Under the pieces are notes generated by a model. It ran no database searches, was not told the DNA's origin, and saw nothing but the letters and a program-made list of their open reading frames with translations. This document shows positions 15,873 to 25,207 of a stretch of DNA of 64,000 nt, piece after piece. Source of the DNA: Idiomarina tyrosinivorans (GTDB lineage: Bacteria > Pseudomonadota > Gammaproteobacteria > Enterobacterales > Alteromonadaceae). A program made the translations under genes and the position numbers. How positions within the stretch are numbered: position 1 is the first letter of the stretch; every line of letters begins with the position of its first letter. The stretch lies in NCBI RefSeq assembly GCF_003987475.1, contig NZ_PIQH01000001.1, positions 124,001-188,000 on the forward strand, written 5' to 3'.

Positions 15873-17104
15873 TGATCGTTTGGCTTATTCAGCATAAATC
15901 CCGATAAACCCTCTTTAAGCCCGGAACGTGCGCTCAACACCGCGAGTAATATCCACGCCGTAAACAACGCAAAGATTTGATCCGGTTGCCAACCAAGATA
16001 ATCGACCAACATACCGTATATCCACGGGGCTGATGCAGTAGAGAAGATCATCAACGACGTGGTTAATGAACGAATGGCACCCAAAAACTTCGTGCCATAA
16101 AGCTCGGGCCACAACGCGCTTGCTGTAGGAGCTGTAGCACCAATACCTATGCCGAGTAGCAGCATAAAGGGCATCACAGTCCAGCTACCGTTGGTGAGTG
16201 TTATCAACGCCATAGCAGCGCCAAGTGGCAACACCATGATCGGCAATAAACGCCGTGCCGTGAAACGATCAATCATTGAGCCGGCAACCACAGACATTAA
16301 CCAGTGCCCTATTCCGTACAGTATGAAGGCCGTTGCTAAACTTTGCTGGCTCCAGCCTTCGCTAGCAATGAGACTTTGTTGTTGGATAAATAGCGCGGTC
16401 ACCATAAAAGGACCAGCAAGTACCAGTGGTAGAATTCGCCAGAAGCGCGAATCTTTTAATACGTCGCGGCGTCGCCAATGCGCTTGCGGCCCGGCATCAA
16501 TTGCCTCTGATTCAGTGGTTAATGTCGAACGCTTTAATAACCAAAACGCCAATGGTAAATAGCCCAGCAATACCAAAGCGGCGAGCAGATACCAGCGTAG
16601 GTCAAAACTCAGTGCCGCGAAAATACCCACGAGTATCGCCGGTAAAACCGCCTCGCCCAGAGGCACTCCTGAGGACGAGATACTTAACGCCTTGCCTCGC
16701 GAACGATTGAAAAACCGCGCCATGGTGGTTTGCGAAATGTGCGGTAACATGCCTTGACCAAAGAAACGCAGCAGCAGAAAGCCAATTGTCAGACTAATAA
16801 AGCCACTGATCTGCGTCATCATTAAGCACGCTGCAATTAAGCCAATCGCGCAGCCAACCACCACACGTCTCAGTGGTAAATCATCAACCACTTTACCCCA
16901 GATCAGTAATAACGTGCCGCTGGTCAAGGTGGCAAGCGCATAGCTCGCACCGTAGTCGGCCGCATTCAGGCGCAGTTGCTGCTGAATATCCGCACTAAAC
17001 CAACTAATGAAAAACGACTGACCAATATTGCCAAAGAATATGGTGAGCAAACCAAAGCTCAACAGTGGCCAATGTTGACGAATCAATTGTCGATAATTGA
17101 GCAT
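15869..17104 (-). CDS. MFS transporter with a probably replaced C-terminus
   Basis: This 411-residue protein has 12 hydrophobic helices and a central charged loop near residue 215 (LLKRSTLTTESEAID). Helix 2-3 carries WGKVVDDLPLRR, the degenerate MFS motif A. The substrate is unknown. It is the last gene of a minus-strand run SulP, Usp, MFS with gaps of only 16 and 13 bases, so one transcript is likely. The last 14 residues beyond the 26-bp repeat overlap the toxin gene end and the island edge. The ancestral end was probably LKGHN, still visible at 8575-8589. The change is short and after the last helix, so function may be kept. Confidence 0.82.
   Translation of the reverse strand: MLNYRQLIRQHWPLLSFGLLTIFFGNIGQSFFISWFSADIQQQLRLNAADYGASYALATLTSGTLLLIWGKVVDDLPLRRVVVGCAIGLIAACLMMTQISGFISLTIGFLLLRFFGQGMLPHISQTTMARFFNRSRGKALSISSSGVPLGEAVLPAILVGIFAALSFDLRWYLLAALVLLGYLPLAFWLLKRSTLTTESEAIDAGPQAHWRRRDVLKDSRFWRILPLVLAGPFMVTALFIQQQSLIASEGWSQQSLATAFILYGIGHWLMSVVAGSMIDRFTARRLLPIMVLPLGAAMALITLTNGSWTVMPFMLLLGIGIGATAPTASALWPELYGTKFLGAIRSLTTSLMIFSTASAPWIYGMLVDYLGWQPDQIFALFTAWILLAVLSARSGLKEGLSGFMLNKPNDH
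15913..15938 (+). repeat. 26-bp direct repeat, right copy (inside the MFS gene)
   Basis: This copy is identical to 8586-8611 and lies 42 bases from the present MFS stop codon. On the minus strand it encodes LSARSGLK. The MFS codons beyond it (EGLSGFMLNKPNDH) would come from island DNA if the island was inserted here. Confidence 0.85.
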
Positions 17105-17117
17105 AACCGTTGCCCTA

Positions 17118-17969
17118 TTAGCGCAACACCAATAAAGGTGATGCTGACGTCTCTAACATTTTGGTTGTGGTACTACCCACCAACAATTGACGGATCCGCG
17201 AATGTCCGTATGCACCCATAACCAACAGATCAAGCTGGTGTTGCTGTTGGTATTGATGAATACTTGCTTCCACATCCCCGGCTAACAATTCGGCCTTCGC
17301 GTCATGACCTTGCTGCTGCAGGGTTTCAACGGCCCACTGCAGCGCCGAGTGATGGTCATCGCTAGCTGCACCTACCATGACCACATGCACAGGCAAGCCT
17401 TTCAGTAATGGACTAGCGGCTACCATTTGCACGCCTTTACGAGTGGTTTCGCTATTATCAAACGCTAATAACACGCTGCTCGGTGCGTTAAAGTTATCCG
17501 GTACCAACAGCACTGGTCGGTGTACCCGTCGTAAAATCGTTTCTAGCTGGCTGCCGATGTGGTCGCCTTGTTCGTGTTCTTCGCCATGTAAACCCAACAC
17601 GGTCAGCCGAGTCTCTGGCTCGATATCTAGCAACGTATCAACCAATTGACCGTGCCGTTGGCGGCTGTTGATGGCGATCTGTGGGATTTCTTCGGCTACC
17701 GAGTTGTGCGCTTTATCAAGCATCAAGTGGCCTTGCTGCAAGGCTAATTTTGCTCGCTTTTCATCGAGTTCCGCCAGCTCATCTAGCAGCGCCTCTTGGC
17801 TACCCAAACCAATATTCCCCGACAGCTCTGACTTTGCGGGGTAGCGATTTTCATCCAGTACGTGTAGTAACGTTAGCGCAGCACCCATCCGTTGTGCGGC
17901 CCACGCCGCGTAGCGGCTGACACTGATAGCGGCACTGGAGCCGTCGATACAAGCAATAACATTTTCCAT
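17118..17969 (-). CDS. Tandem universal stress protein
   Basis: This 283-residue protein has two UspA-like domains (about 1-145 and 150-283). The second has the ATP-binding pattern MGAYGHSRIRQLL followed by GSTTTKML. The first has a degenerate GLHGEEHEQGDHIGSQ version. Such tandem proteins act in stress survival, and those next to SulP transporters are thought to modulate anion or bicarbonate uptake. Here it lies between a SulP gene (16 bases upstream) and an MFS gene (13 bases downstream), which supports a functional link to transport. The physiological signal is not visible in the sequence. Confidence 0.88.
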   Translation of the reverse strand: MENVIACIDGSSAAISVSRYAAWAAQRMGAALTLLHVLDENRYPAKSELSGNIGLGSQEALLDELAELDEKRAKLALQQGHLMLDKAHNSVAEEIPQIAINSRQRHGQLVDTLLDIEPETRLTVLGLHGEEHEQGDHIGSQLETILRRVHRPVLLVPDNFNAPSSVLLAFDNSETTRKGVQMVAASPLLKGLPVHVVMVGAASDDHHSALQWAVETLQQQGHDAKAELLAGDVEASIHQYQQQHQLDLLVMGAYGHSRIRQLLVGSTTTKMLETSASPLLVLR

Positions 17970-17985
17970 AATGACTCTCCGCTCG

Positions 17986-19473
17986 CTAGTGACTGTTTAA
18001 AATATCTTCGGCGCTGGCTTTGTCGTGTACCCCAAAACGGTCGACAATGGTTGCGCTGGCTTGATTTAACCCGAGGACTTCTACATCCGCACCCTCGCGG
18101 CGGAATTTGATCACCACCTTATCGAGAGCGCCTACCGCGGTAATATCCCAAAAATGTGCTTGGGTAAGATCAATCACCACACGGTCAACCGCTTCTTTAA
18201 AGTCGAATGCAGCAATAAATTTCTCGGAAGCGCTGAAGAATACTTGGCCAACCACGTTATAGCGGCGCTCGGTTCCTTCATTATTAATGCTCTCACTAAT
18301 GTGCAGATAATGGCCGACTTTATTAGCAAAGAATAATGAGGCCAGTAATACCCCAACACCAACGCCAATGGCTAAGTTGTGGGTAGCAACCACCACCACC
18401 ACCGTACTCAACATAACGATATTGGTCGACAAAGGATAGCGTTTAAGATCGCGGATGGACGACCAGCTAAAGGTTCCGATCGATACCATGATCATCACCG
18501 CAACAAGAGCGGCCATCGGGATTTGCCGTAACCACTCGTCCAATACCAAAATTAAAATCAGCAAGAACACACCTGCAGTGAGTGTTGATAGACGCCCACG
18601 GCCACCCGATTTTACGTTGATAATGGATTGGCCAATCATTGCACAACCCGCCATGCCACCAAATAAACCGGCACCAATATTAGCAATACCCTGGCCTTTG
18701 CATTCCCGGTTGCGATCGCTTTGGGTATCGGTGAGGTCGTCAACGATGGTCGATGTCATCATCGATTCCAGTATGCCCACCACAGCTAAACCCAGCGAAT
18801 ATGGCAATACAATCCATAGCGTTTCCAGGTTCCAAGGGACATCTGGCCACAAAAAGACGGGTAAGGTATCTGGTAGTTGCCCCATATCGCCAACAGTGCG
18901 GACGTCGATGTTCCAAATAATAGCCACAATCGTCAGGCTGATAATGCAAACCAGCGGTGACGGTAACCATTGGCCAACTTTTGGCACGCGTGGGAATAAA
19001 TAGATAATGCCTAAGCCTGCGGCAGTCATCGCATATACGTGCCAGGTTACGTTGGTCAACTCTGGTAGTTGGGCCATAAAAATTAAAATGCCAAGGGCAT
19101 TAACAAAGCCGGTGACCACTGAACGGGAGACGAAGCGCATTAGTTCACCTAAGCGTAAATAGCCCGCGATAATTTGGAAAATGCCCGTTAGCAACGTCGC
19201 CACTAATAAATATTGTAGGCCGTGCTCTTTCACTAAGGTCACCATAACCAATGCCATTGCGCCCGTCGCGGCACTGATCATGCCCGGGCGACCACCGACA
19301 AACGCGATGATGGTGGCAATACAAAATGACGCGTATAACCCGACTTTCGGATCCACGCCAGCGATGATGGAAAAAGCGATAGCTTCAGGGATTAATGCTA
19401 AAGCAACGACGATCCCCGATAAGAGATCGCCGCGAATGTTGAATAACCAGTCTCGTTTTAATGCTGCTAGCAT
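17986..19473 (-). CDS. SulP/SLC26 family inorganic anion transporter with STAS domain
   Basis: This is a 495-residue protein. The membrane part (about 12-375) starts with [20 protein letters not shown], the SulP signature. A cytoplasmic STAS domain occupies about 390-490 ([20 protein letters not shown]). Homologues carry sulfate, bicarbonate or chloride; the closest type by arrangement is the stand-alone SulP with a linked stress protein. It begins at ATG 19473 and heads the SulP-Usp-MFS run. The selectivity cannot be assigned from the sequence alone. Confidence 0.9.
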   Translation of the reverse strand: MLAALKRDWLFNIRGDLLSGIVVALALIPEAIAFSIIAGVDPKVGLYASFCIATIIAFVGGRPGMISAATGAMALVMVTLVKEHGLQYLLVATLLTGIFQIIAGYLRLGELMRFVSRSVVTGFVNALGILIFMAQLPELTNVTWHVYAMTAAGLGIIYLFPRVPKVGQWLPSPLVCIISLTIVAIIWNIDVRTVGDMGQLPDTLPVFLWPDVPWNLETLWIVLPYSLGLAVVGILESMMTSTIVDDLTDTQSDRNRECKGQGIANIGAGLFGGMAGCAMIGQSIINVKSGGRGRLSTLTAGVFLLILILVLDEWLRQIPMAALVAVMIMVSIGTFSWSSIRDLKRYPLSTNIVMLSTVVVVVATHNLAIGVGVGVLLASLFFANKVGHYLHISESINNEGTERRYNVVGQVFFSASEKFIAAFDFKEAVDRVVIDLTQAHFWDITAVGALDKVVIKFRREGADVEVLGLNQASATIVDRFGVHDKASAEDILNSH

Positions 19474-19585
19474 GGGGCCTCAGTAAAAATATTGCTGCGC
19501 TGAATTAGGATGTTTCAGGCGCGCGATGATACGCGAAACTGGCCCCGGATGCGAATCAGTGGGCGTTAGCCGCCCTATCTTGCAC

Positions 19586-20758
19586 TTACCACCAAATCAC
19601 CACACCACCGATGACAAAAATGCTGGCTAATGAGGTCACTGCATTTTTTACCGTGATGATTGAGTCACCGCCGTGATGGTGGTGATGGCCTTGCTTAATA
19701 TTGGCCAACGTCAGCAATACTGCAGTTACCACGGCAAAAACGATGTTTAAATAAAAGGTATAGTCAATGGCAAAGCGTTCTTTGGGTGCAACATCCAGCG
19801 TTGCTGTTGCGGCTTGCGGTAAAATGTCAAACGCGGCAAATCCCAAATGCAACAACAGTGCTGAAATCACGATTGATACCCACATCATAAAAGCGATGTA
19901 GAGCGCTAACTTCCAACCATAATATTTGGCGTTGACCGCAACTAATGGAGGCACCATTAAGTCCGAATAGATGAATCCCATAATACCAGCGAACAGTACA
20001 CCGTTACCGGCCAGTACCGTAGCTAATGGTATGTTGCCCATCGATCCAATAAAAGTGGCTGCCGCAACAAACGGTGCGACTAACGCATTTTCTAAAATCA
20101 CCCAGGCTTCGGGAATCTGTGGCTGATTGGTGAGGAATAGCGTATTCCAGAACTCGGCCGGCACGGCAACAGCAATAATGCCCGCCATTGTGAAGCCTAT
20201 CAGTACCTCTTTCCAGACCATTTGCCAATCGTGTTTAAAGGCATGGCTCACTTGAATCCATGCGTGCTTTGAGAAAAACGCAGGGATCTGTTCGTCGTCA
20301 GCTTGTTCTTCATCAAGTTTTTTGCGTAACCGCTGCACCGCTTTCGACGGGAACCATACGCGCATTAACAGTGAGCAGATAACAATGAGCAGCAGACCGC
20401 CGATGACTTCAGCCACTAAATACTGCCAGCCAAGGAATATCAGTATGAGTACCCCAAGTTCTATCACTAAGTTCGTTGAGGCAAACATAAACGCGACAGC
20501 GGCAATGAAGTGCGCGCCCTTCTGCATCAAAGCGCGAGCGGCTGCCAGCGCAGCAAAAGAACACGACGACGATGCCGCGCCAAAAATCGCGCTTAGGGTA
20601 AGTGCCTTCGGGGTGGGTTTGCCGAGATACTTCACTAAGCGTTGTTTGGGGACAAAAGTCTGAATCATTGCGCTGATGAGATATCCCATCGCGAAGGCCC
20701 AGCCGGCTTTCCAGAAGAATCCAAGCGAAGTTAATGCTGCATCACCTATCCATTCCAT
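19586..20758 (-). CDS. DUF318/UPF0718 permease (ArsP/YraQ-like)
   Basis: This 390-residue protein has about 10 hydrophobic helices in two related halves. The first half contains FGAASSSCSFAALAAARALM, with the conserved SSCS/SCS block of the permease family that includes ArsP. The second half contains FIGSMGNIPLATVLAGNG. A histidine-rich loop (QGHHHHHGGDS near residue 360) is unusual and suggests metal contact. ArsP exports organoarsenicals, but most family members are uncharacterised. The start is ATG 20758 with AAGGAG 6 bases upstream. It lies 112 bases upstream of the SulP gene and may have its own promoter. Confidence 0.85.
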   Translation of the reverse strand: MEWIGDAALTSLGFFWKAGWAFAMGYLISAMIQTFVPKQRLVKYLGKPTPKALTLSAIFGAASSSCSFAALAAARALMQKGAHFIAAVAFMFASTNLVIELGVLILIFLGWQYLVAEVIGGLLLIVICSLLMRVWFPSKAVQRLRKKLDEEQADDEQIPAFFSKHAWIQVSHAFKHDWQMVWKEVLIGFTMAGIIAVAVPAEFWNTLFLTNQPQIPEAWVILENALVAPFVAAATFIGSMGNIPLATVLAGNGVLFAGIMGFIYSDLMVPPLVAVNAKYYGWKLALYIAFMMWVSIVISALLLHLGFAAFDILPQAATATLDVAPKERFAIDYTFYLNIVFAVVTAVLLTLANIKQGHHHHHGGDSIITVKNAVTSLASIFVIGGVVIWW

Positions 20759-21091
20759 GATCGTTCTCCTTTGTATTTGTTATCTTTGTGGCTACGCAAT
20801 GGATAAAAATAGCGATCAAACTAGAGCGGTTGGCGGTTGATTATTGCACAGCCAAAGGTGCCGTTGGTTATTTTTAAAAATTGTTATTAGCTTGACAACA
20901 GCTCATGTCATTTCGTGGTGTTATTTACAAAAAAGCAATATAGATTAATAAAAATTATTGATGGATTGGACATAATAAAGACCCGAAGCGTGCTTTTTCG
21001 TCCCTTTAACTGCCCGATTAGCGTTTTTATCCTACAGTTTCTTTACCCCTGCCCGATAAATTTAGAGCAAGGTTGAATAAGGAGTTTTCTG
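20759..21091. other. 333-base intergenic region between divergent permease and chemoreceptor genes
   Basis: No open frame of interest was found. The left part is the A+T-rich promoter area for the minus-strand DUF318 permease. The right part holds the sigma-28-like promoter of the chemoreceptor at 21033-21059. A second imperfect GCCCGATTA motif lies at 21012-21020. The rest shows no clear structure. Confidence 0.6.
21033..21059 (+). promoter_or_regulatory. Sigma-28 (FliA)-type promoter of the chemoreceptor gene
   Basis: TACAGTTT at 21033-21040, an 11-base spacer and CCCGATAA at 21052-21059 match the FliA consensus TAAAGTTT-N11-GCCGATAA with two mismatches. It lies 33 bases before the ATG of a methyl-accepting chemotaxis protein, the expected kind of class III flagellar gene. 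Confidence 0.72.
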
Positions 21092-22732
21092 ATGCTGAAG
21101 TTAATGAGCCGGTTAAGTGTTGCTCAACGTCTTGTGTCGTTGCTCGCCATTGCCGCAATTGGAACGGTGCTGATGGTGGCGTTTATGATGTTTATTTTAC
21201 GCGGCCTTTTGGTTGATGAAGAGCAACATAAATTGGATGCAGTTCTAGCCGTTGCTCATGGCATCACGGCACATTATTACCAACAGCAGCAAGCTGGAGA
21301 ACTGACCGAGTCGCAAGCACAAGATGCAGCTATTGCGCGCTTAAACGAACTGCGTTACGAAGGTAACGAGTATGTATTTAGCCTTAATCGCGACGGAGTT
21401 CTCGTTCAACATCCTTTTAGTAAGAAGCTGGTAGGTACCGACGTCACAGGTTATAAGGACCCAGAGGGTGTGCAGTTGTTTCAACTGATGTTAGATAGAA
21501 CCCGCAGCGCAGACCAAGCAACGGTCGAGTACGTTTGGCAAAAAGGCAGTGACGCAGGAAACTTAGTGCCGAAAATTAGTCGAGTGATCACCTTTGCACC
21601 ATGGAATTGGGTGATCGGTACCGGGCAGTACATGGATAACATCAGCGCCATGTTGTGGGCGCAATTTTGGAAACTGTTTGGTTTAGCGATTGTGCTATCG
21701 CTGCCCTTGCTGGCGCTATTCGCGCTCATTATTCGCTCCATTACCCGCCCACTCGGCCGTATTCGAACCGCGATGATAGCCATTGCCGAAGGCGAAGGTG
21801 ATCTCACGCGTCGCCTGGAAACCCATGGTAATGACGAAATTTCCGCGGTAGCGGCAAGCTTTAACCAATTCGTCGCGAACATTCAGCGGTTGATTAAGTC
21901 GGTGCAGGAGTCAGCGTTGACCGAAGAAAACGTTGCCAAGCATTTGAATAGCTTAGCCAAGAGCAGCCAGCATAAATCGCAGGAACTCACCAAACAGACT
22001 GATTCAGTGGCAACCGCCATTACTGAATTATCATCCTCTGCAGGCGAAGTAGCGGACCATGCGCGCAGAGCGGCTGAATCTGCATCAACAGCCGACGAAG
22101 AGTCGGGTCGTTCAGCAATTATTGTCCGCGATTCGGTGAACCGAATTGAAGCACTTACCGCACAGTTACAAAAAGCCGGCGCAGAAGCGCGAACCTTACG
22201 TGAGGGTTCAGAAAAGATAGGCACAATCTTAAGTACGATCATCGCTATCGCTGAACAAACCAATTTACTGGCACTAAACGCTGCCATTGAAGCGGCTCGT
22301 GCTGGTGATGCTGGCCGCGGGTTCGCTGTCGTCGCCGACGAAGTGCGAACTCTCGCCACTCGCACCCAACATTCAACCGATGAAATATCAACCATTGTTG
22401 AATCAATTCAGTCAGCCATTAAAGGCGTAAACAACATCATCAATGATGTTGAACAACGTTCTGAAGAGACAAACACTGAGGCGTTGAAGGCGGAACAAGC
22501 GATCAGCCGTATTCAAGAAGCGGTTGCAAATATTTCGACAATGAATATTCAAATAGCCACCGCGACCGATGAACAAAGCCGTGTTACCAAAGATCTCAAC
22601 GTAAACATTACAGATATCAGTGAACTCTCGAATGAAAATAGTCGGTCAACAGCAGATTTAGCAGAAGTTGGGCGTGAACTTACCGAGAGCAGTGACAACC
22701 TATCCAAACTTGTCGGCCGGTTTAAAGCATAA
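21092..22732 (+). CDS. Methyl-accepting chemotaxis protein with single Cache domain
   Basis: This is a 546-residue receptor. The first membrane helix is at about 13-36 and the periplasmic sensor at about 40-190, with sCache_2-like features ([15 protein letters not shown], then [13 protein letters not shown]). The second helix is at about 192-213 and HAMP at about 214-266. The cytoplasmic signalling domain has the invariant hairpin [20 protein letters not shown] and [15 protein letters not shown]. No CheR-tethering pentapeptide is seen at the C-terminus (KLVGRFKA). sCache_2 domains often bind small carboxylates; the ligand is unknown. It is monocistronic with a sigma-28-type promoter, so it is co-regulated with motility. 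Confidence 0.95.
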   Translation: MLKLMSRLSVAQRLVSLLAIAAIGTVLMVAFMMFILRGLLVDEEQHKLDAVLAVAHGITAHYYQQQQAGELTESQAQDAAIARLNELRYEGNEYVFSLNRDGVLVQHPFSKKLVGTDVTGYKDPEGVQLFQLMLDRTRSADQATVEYVWQKGSDAGNLVPKISRVITFAPWNWVIGTGQYMDNISAMLWAQFWKLFGLAIVLSLPLLALFALIIRSITRPLGRIRTAMIAIAEGEGDLTRRLETHGNDEISAVAASFNQFVANIQRLIKSVQESALTEENVAKHLNSLAKSSQHKSQELTKQTDSVATAITELSSSAGEVADHARRAAESASTADEESGRSAIIVRDSVNRIEALTAQLQKAGAEARTLREGSEKIGTILSTIIAIAEQTNLLALNAAIEAARAGDAGRGFAVVADEVRTLATRTQHSTDEISTIVESIQSAIKGVNNIINDVEQRSEETNTEALKAEQAISRIQEAVANISTMNIQIATATDEQSRVTKDLNVNITDISELSNENSRSTADLAEVGRELTESSDNLSKLVGRFKA

Positions 22733-22800
22733 GGTAGATAGACCATCGTTAGATGACTTTGATAACAAGCCATTAACATACTAGGCTTTGTACTCATAAG

Positions 22801-22822
22801 TTGACGCATAGTTTATGCGCAA
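22801..22822. other. Palindromic stem-loop upstream of ccoN
   Basis: CGCATA at 22805-22810 pairs with TATGCG at 22814-22819 and is flanked by TTGA and CAA. It sits in the 220-base interval between the chemoreceptor and ccoN. It lacks a T tract, so a regulator-binding site is possible. It does not fit the FNR box TTGAT-N4-ATCAA. Confidence 0.4.
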
Positions 22823-22952
22823 GTACACGGTTTTGCACCGCTTTTTATACAATCAATCTGTATTTTTAGGTTGCGACATCGTAGAATAGTGCCAGCTTTT
22901 TTAAGGTTATATAAAGCTGTCACATTTGAACTCTACACCGCGGAAACTAACG

Positions 22953-24389
22953 ATGAGTCAAACAATTCCACAACAACCGATCGAATATAATATGAAGGTC
23001 GTTCGACAGTTTACTGTCATGACCATTATTTGGGGTATCGTCGGGATGTCGTTGGGCGTGATTATTGCTGCCCAGCTGGTATGGCCTGAGTTGAACTTTG
23101 ATACACCTTGGTTCACCTACTCTCGCCTTCGCCCACTGCATACCAATGCAGTCATCTTCGCTTTTGGTACCAGTGCGTTATTTGCAACGTCTTACTATGT
23201 TGCACAAAAAACCTGTAAAACCCGCTTGTTTTCGGACAAACTGGCAGCGTTTACCTTCTGGGGTTGGCAAGCCGTTATTGTTGGCGCCATTATCACCCTG
23301 CCAATGGGTATCACTACCACGAAAGAATATGCAGAGCTTGAATGGCCAATCGATATCTTGATTGCCATCGTCTGGATCGCCTACGTAATAGTGTTTTTTG
23401 GTACCTTGGCGAAACGTAAAACGTCGCACATCTATGTTGCAAATTGGTTCTACGGTGGTTTTATTGTCACAATCGCTGCGCTCCATATTGGCAATAGTTT
23501 GGCAGTGCCGGTTTCGTTCACCAAATCCTACTCAATCTATGCCGGTGCCGTTGACGCCATGATGCAATGGTGGTGGGGACATAACGCAGTAGGTTTCCTG
23601 CTCACTGCGGGATTCTTGGGTATGATGTACTATTTTGTGCCTAAGCAAGCAGAACGTCCTGTCTACTCCTACCGTTTATCGGTTGTTCACTTCTGGGCAT
23701 TGATTTCTTTATATATTTGGGCAGGTTCGCACCATTTGCATTACACTGCCCTGCCAGATTGGACGCAGTCTGTGGGTATGGTGATGTCGGTGATTCTGTT
23801 TGTACCCTCATGGGGCGGTATGATCAACGGTATTATGACTCTGTCTGGCGCATGGCATAAACTCCGTACAGACCCTATCTTACGCTTCCTGATCGTTTCA
23901 CTGTCATTCTACGGCATGTCAACGTTCGAAGGCCCAATGATGGCGATCAAATCGGTCAATGCGCTTTCGCACTACACGGACTGGACCATCGGTCACGTTC
24001 ACTCAGGCGCTCTAGGCTGGGTAGCAATGATCACGATTGGTTCGATGTATTATCTGGTCCCTCGTTTGTTTAACCAAAAAGCGATTCACAGCATTCGTTT
24101 GGTTAATGTGCATTTCTGGCTGCACACTATCGGTGTGGTGTTCTACATCGTTTCGATGTGGATTTCAGGCGTAATGCAAGGTTTGATGTGGCGTGCCACT
24201 AACCCTGACGGCACCCTAACCTACAGCTTTGTAGAGGGTGTTCAGGCATCATACCCATTCTGGACGGGCCGATTTATTGGTGGCTTATTCATTGTTACCG
24301 GTATGTTCCTAATGGCATACAACTGTTATAAAACCATCCGTGCTGGTCAGCGTGAAACTGCTGCGGGCAACGTAGTTCAGACCGCCTAA
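22953..24389 (+). CDS. ccoN: cbb3-type cytochrome c oxidase subunit I (CcoN)
   Basis: This is a 478-residue, 12-helix catalytic subunit of the high-affinity cbb3 terminal oxidase. Haem/copper histidines are visible in [35 protein letters not shown] and [12 protein letters not shown]. It reduces O2 to water at the inner membrane. ATG 22953 is chosen because GCGGAA lies upstream and the protein starts MSQTIPQQ as in relatives; a TTG 27 bases earlier is unlikely. It is the first gene of ccoNOQP, with 10 bases to ccoO. Confidence 0.96.
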   Translation: MSQTIPQQPIEYNMKVVRQFTVMTIIWGIVGMSLGVIIAAQLVWPELNFDTPWFTYSRLRPLHTNAVIFAFGTSALFATSYYVAQKTCKTRLFSDKLAAFTFWGWQAVIVGAIITLPMGITTTKEYAELEWPIDILIAIVWIAYVIVFFGTLAKRKTSHIYVANWFYGGFIVTIAALHIGNSLAVPVSFTKSYSIYAGAVDAMMQWWWGHNAVGFLLTAGFLGMMYYFVPKQAERPVYSYRLSVVHFWALISLYIWAGSHHLHYTALPDWTQSVGMVMSVILFVPSWGGMINGIMTLSGAWHKLRTDPILRFLIVSLSFYGMSTFEGPMMAIKSVNALSHYTDWTIGHVHSGALGWVAMITIGSMYYLVPRLFNQKAIHSIRLVNVHFWLHTIGVVFYIVSMWISGVMQGLMWRATNPDGTLTYSFVEGVQASYPFWTGRFIGGLFIVTGMFLMAYNCYKTIRAGQRETAAGNVVQTA

Positions 24390-24399
24390 GGAGTCGTCG

Positions 24400-25017
24400 A
24401 TGAGCAAGATTAAACACGAATCCGTAGAGAAAAATCTGGGATGGCTTTCGATCTTTATGATCATTGCCATCTCAATTGGTGGTTTGGTTGAAATCACGCC
24501 ACTGATTTTCCAAAAACAAACCAACGAGCCGGTCGACGGGTTAAAACCTTACACTGCGTTGCAGTTGGAAGGTCGCGATATCTTTATGCGTGAAGGTTGT
24601 ACTAACTGCCATAGCCAAATGATTCGCCCTTTCCGTGCAGAAACGGAGCGTTATGGTCACTATTCGCTGGCTGGCGAATCTGTTTGGGAACACCCGTTCT
24701 TGTGGGGGTCCAAACGCACAGGACCTGACTTAGCCCGTGTAGGCGGACGTTATAGTGACCAGTGGCACTACGTGCACTTGATGAATCCACGAAATGTGGT
24801 TCCAGAATCTAACATGCCAGGCTTCCCGTGGTTGGCGGAACGTAAGCTAACAGGTGAACTCACGGCGAAGAAAATGCGCGTATTCCGCTCATTCGGTGTG
24901 CCATATACCGACGAACAAATTGCTAATGCGAAACAAGCTGTTCAAGGTAAAACTGAAATGGAAGCACTGATTGCTTACCTTCAGTCGTTGGGTACTGCAC
25001 TTAAACGGGCAGAGTAA
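24400..25017 (+). CDS. ccoO: cbb3-type oxidase monohaem cytochrome c subunit (CcoO)
   Basis: This 205-residue protein is anchored by an N-terminal helix (about 14-36). One haem c site, [12 protein letters not shown], lies near residue 66, and the Met ligand lies in [10 protein letters not shown]. It passes electrons from CcoP to the CcoN haems. Length and motif order match the family. The start ATG 24400 has AAGGAG 8 bases upstream, and the spacing to ccoN and ccoQ (10 and 4 bases) indicates one operon. Confidence 0.96.
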   Translation: MSKIKHESVEKNLGWLSIFMIIAISIGGLVEITPLIFQKQTNEPVDGLKPYTALQLEGRDIFMREGCTNCHSQMIRPFRAETERYGHYSLAGESVWEHPFLWGSKRTGPDLARVGGRYSDQWHYVHLMNPRNVVPESNMPGFPWLAERKLTGELTAKKMRVFRSFGVPYTDEQIANAKQAVQGKTEMEALIAYLQSLGTALKRAE

Positions 25018-25021
25018 GACC

Positions 25022-25207
25022 ATGGATTATGGAACTTGGCGGGGGCTATTTACGATTGTACTTTTGGTATTGTTTATTGCCATTATTTTTTGGTCGTATA
25101 GTCGTCGCTCAAAAAAAGCATTTGATGAAGCCGCAAATTCGATTTTTGATGAAGATCAAAAATCGGAATCTGTGAGCCAAGAATCGGAGTCAAAGAAAGA
25201 TGAGTAG
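25022..25207 (+). CDS. ccoQ: cbb3-type oxidase small subunit CcoQ
   Basis: This is a 61-residue protein with one membrane helix (LFTIVLLVLFIAIIFWSYS) followed by a charged cytoplasmic tail (SRRSKKAFDEAA), the usual CcoQ form. It stabilises the complex. The start is ATG 25022, shortly after the ccoO stop; a longer in-frame reading from 24971 would overlap ccoO by 47 bases and is rejected. Its end overlaps the ccoP start by 8 bases, so the two are translationally coupled. Confidence 0.92.
   Translation: MDYGTWRGLFTIVLLVLFIAIIFWSYSRRSKKAFDEAANSIFDEDQKSESVSQESESKKDE

Larger units (their letters stand above)
8586..15938. mobile_element. Accessory island bounded by 26-bp direct repeats
   Basis: The interval of about 7.35 kb is flanked by exact 26-bp direct repeats. 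It contains accessory cargo: an APC permease, a Tn3 transposase remnant, a cytochrome c/propeller protein, an IS256-family element, a LysR/YeiH pair and a toxin-antitoxin pair. Several cargo genes are visibly richer in A+T than their surroundings. The right boundary lies within the 3' end of an MFS gene, a common kind of site for integrative elements. No intact integrase is present, so the element would be decayed or mobilised in trans. Confidence 0.6.

Noticed and set aside
22841-22880. Possible FNR box in ATACAATCAATCTGTAT before ccoN
   Set aside because: Only one half (AATCAA) is present; the TTGAT-N4-ATCAA pattern is not met. It may be a weak palindrome with ATACA/TGTAT ends but has no assigned regulator.
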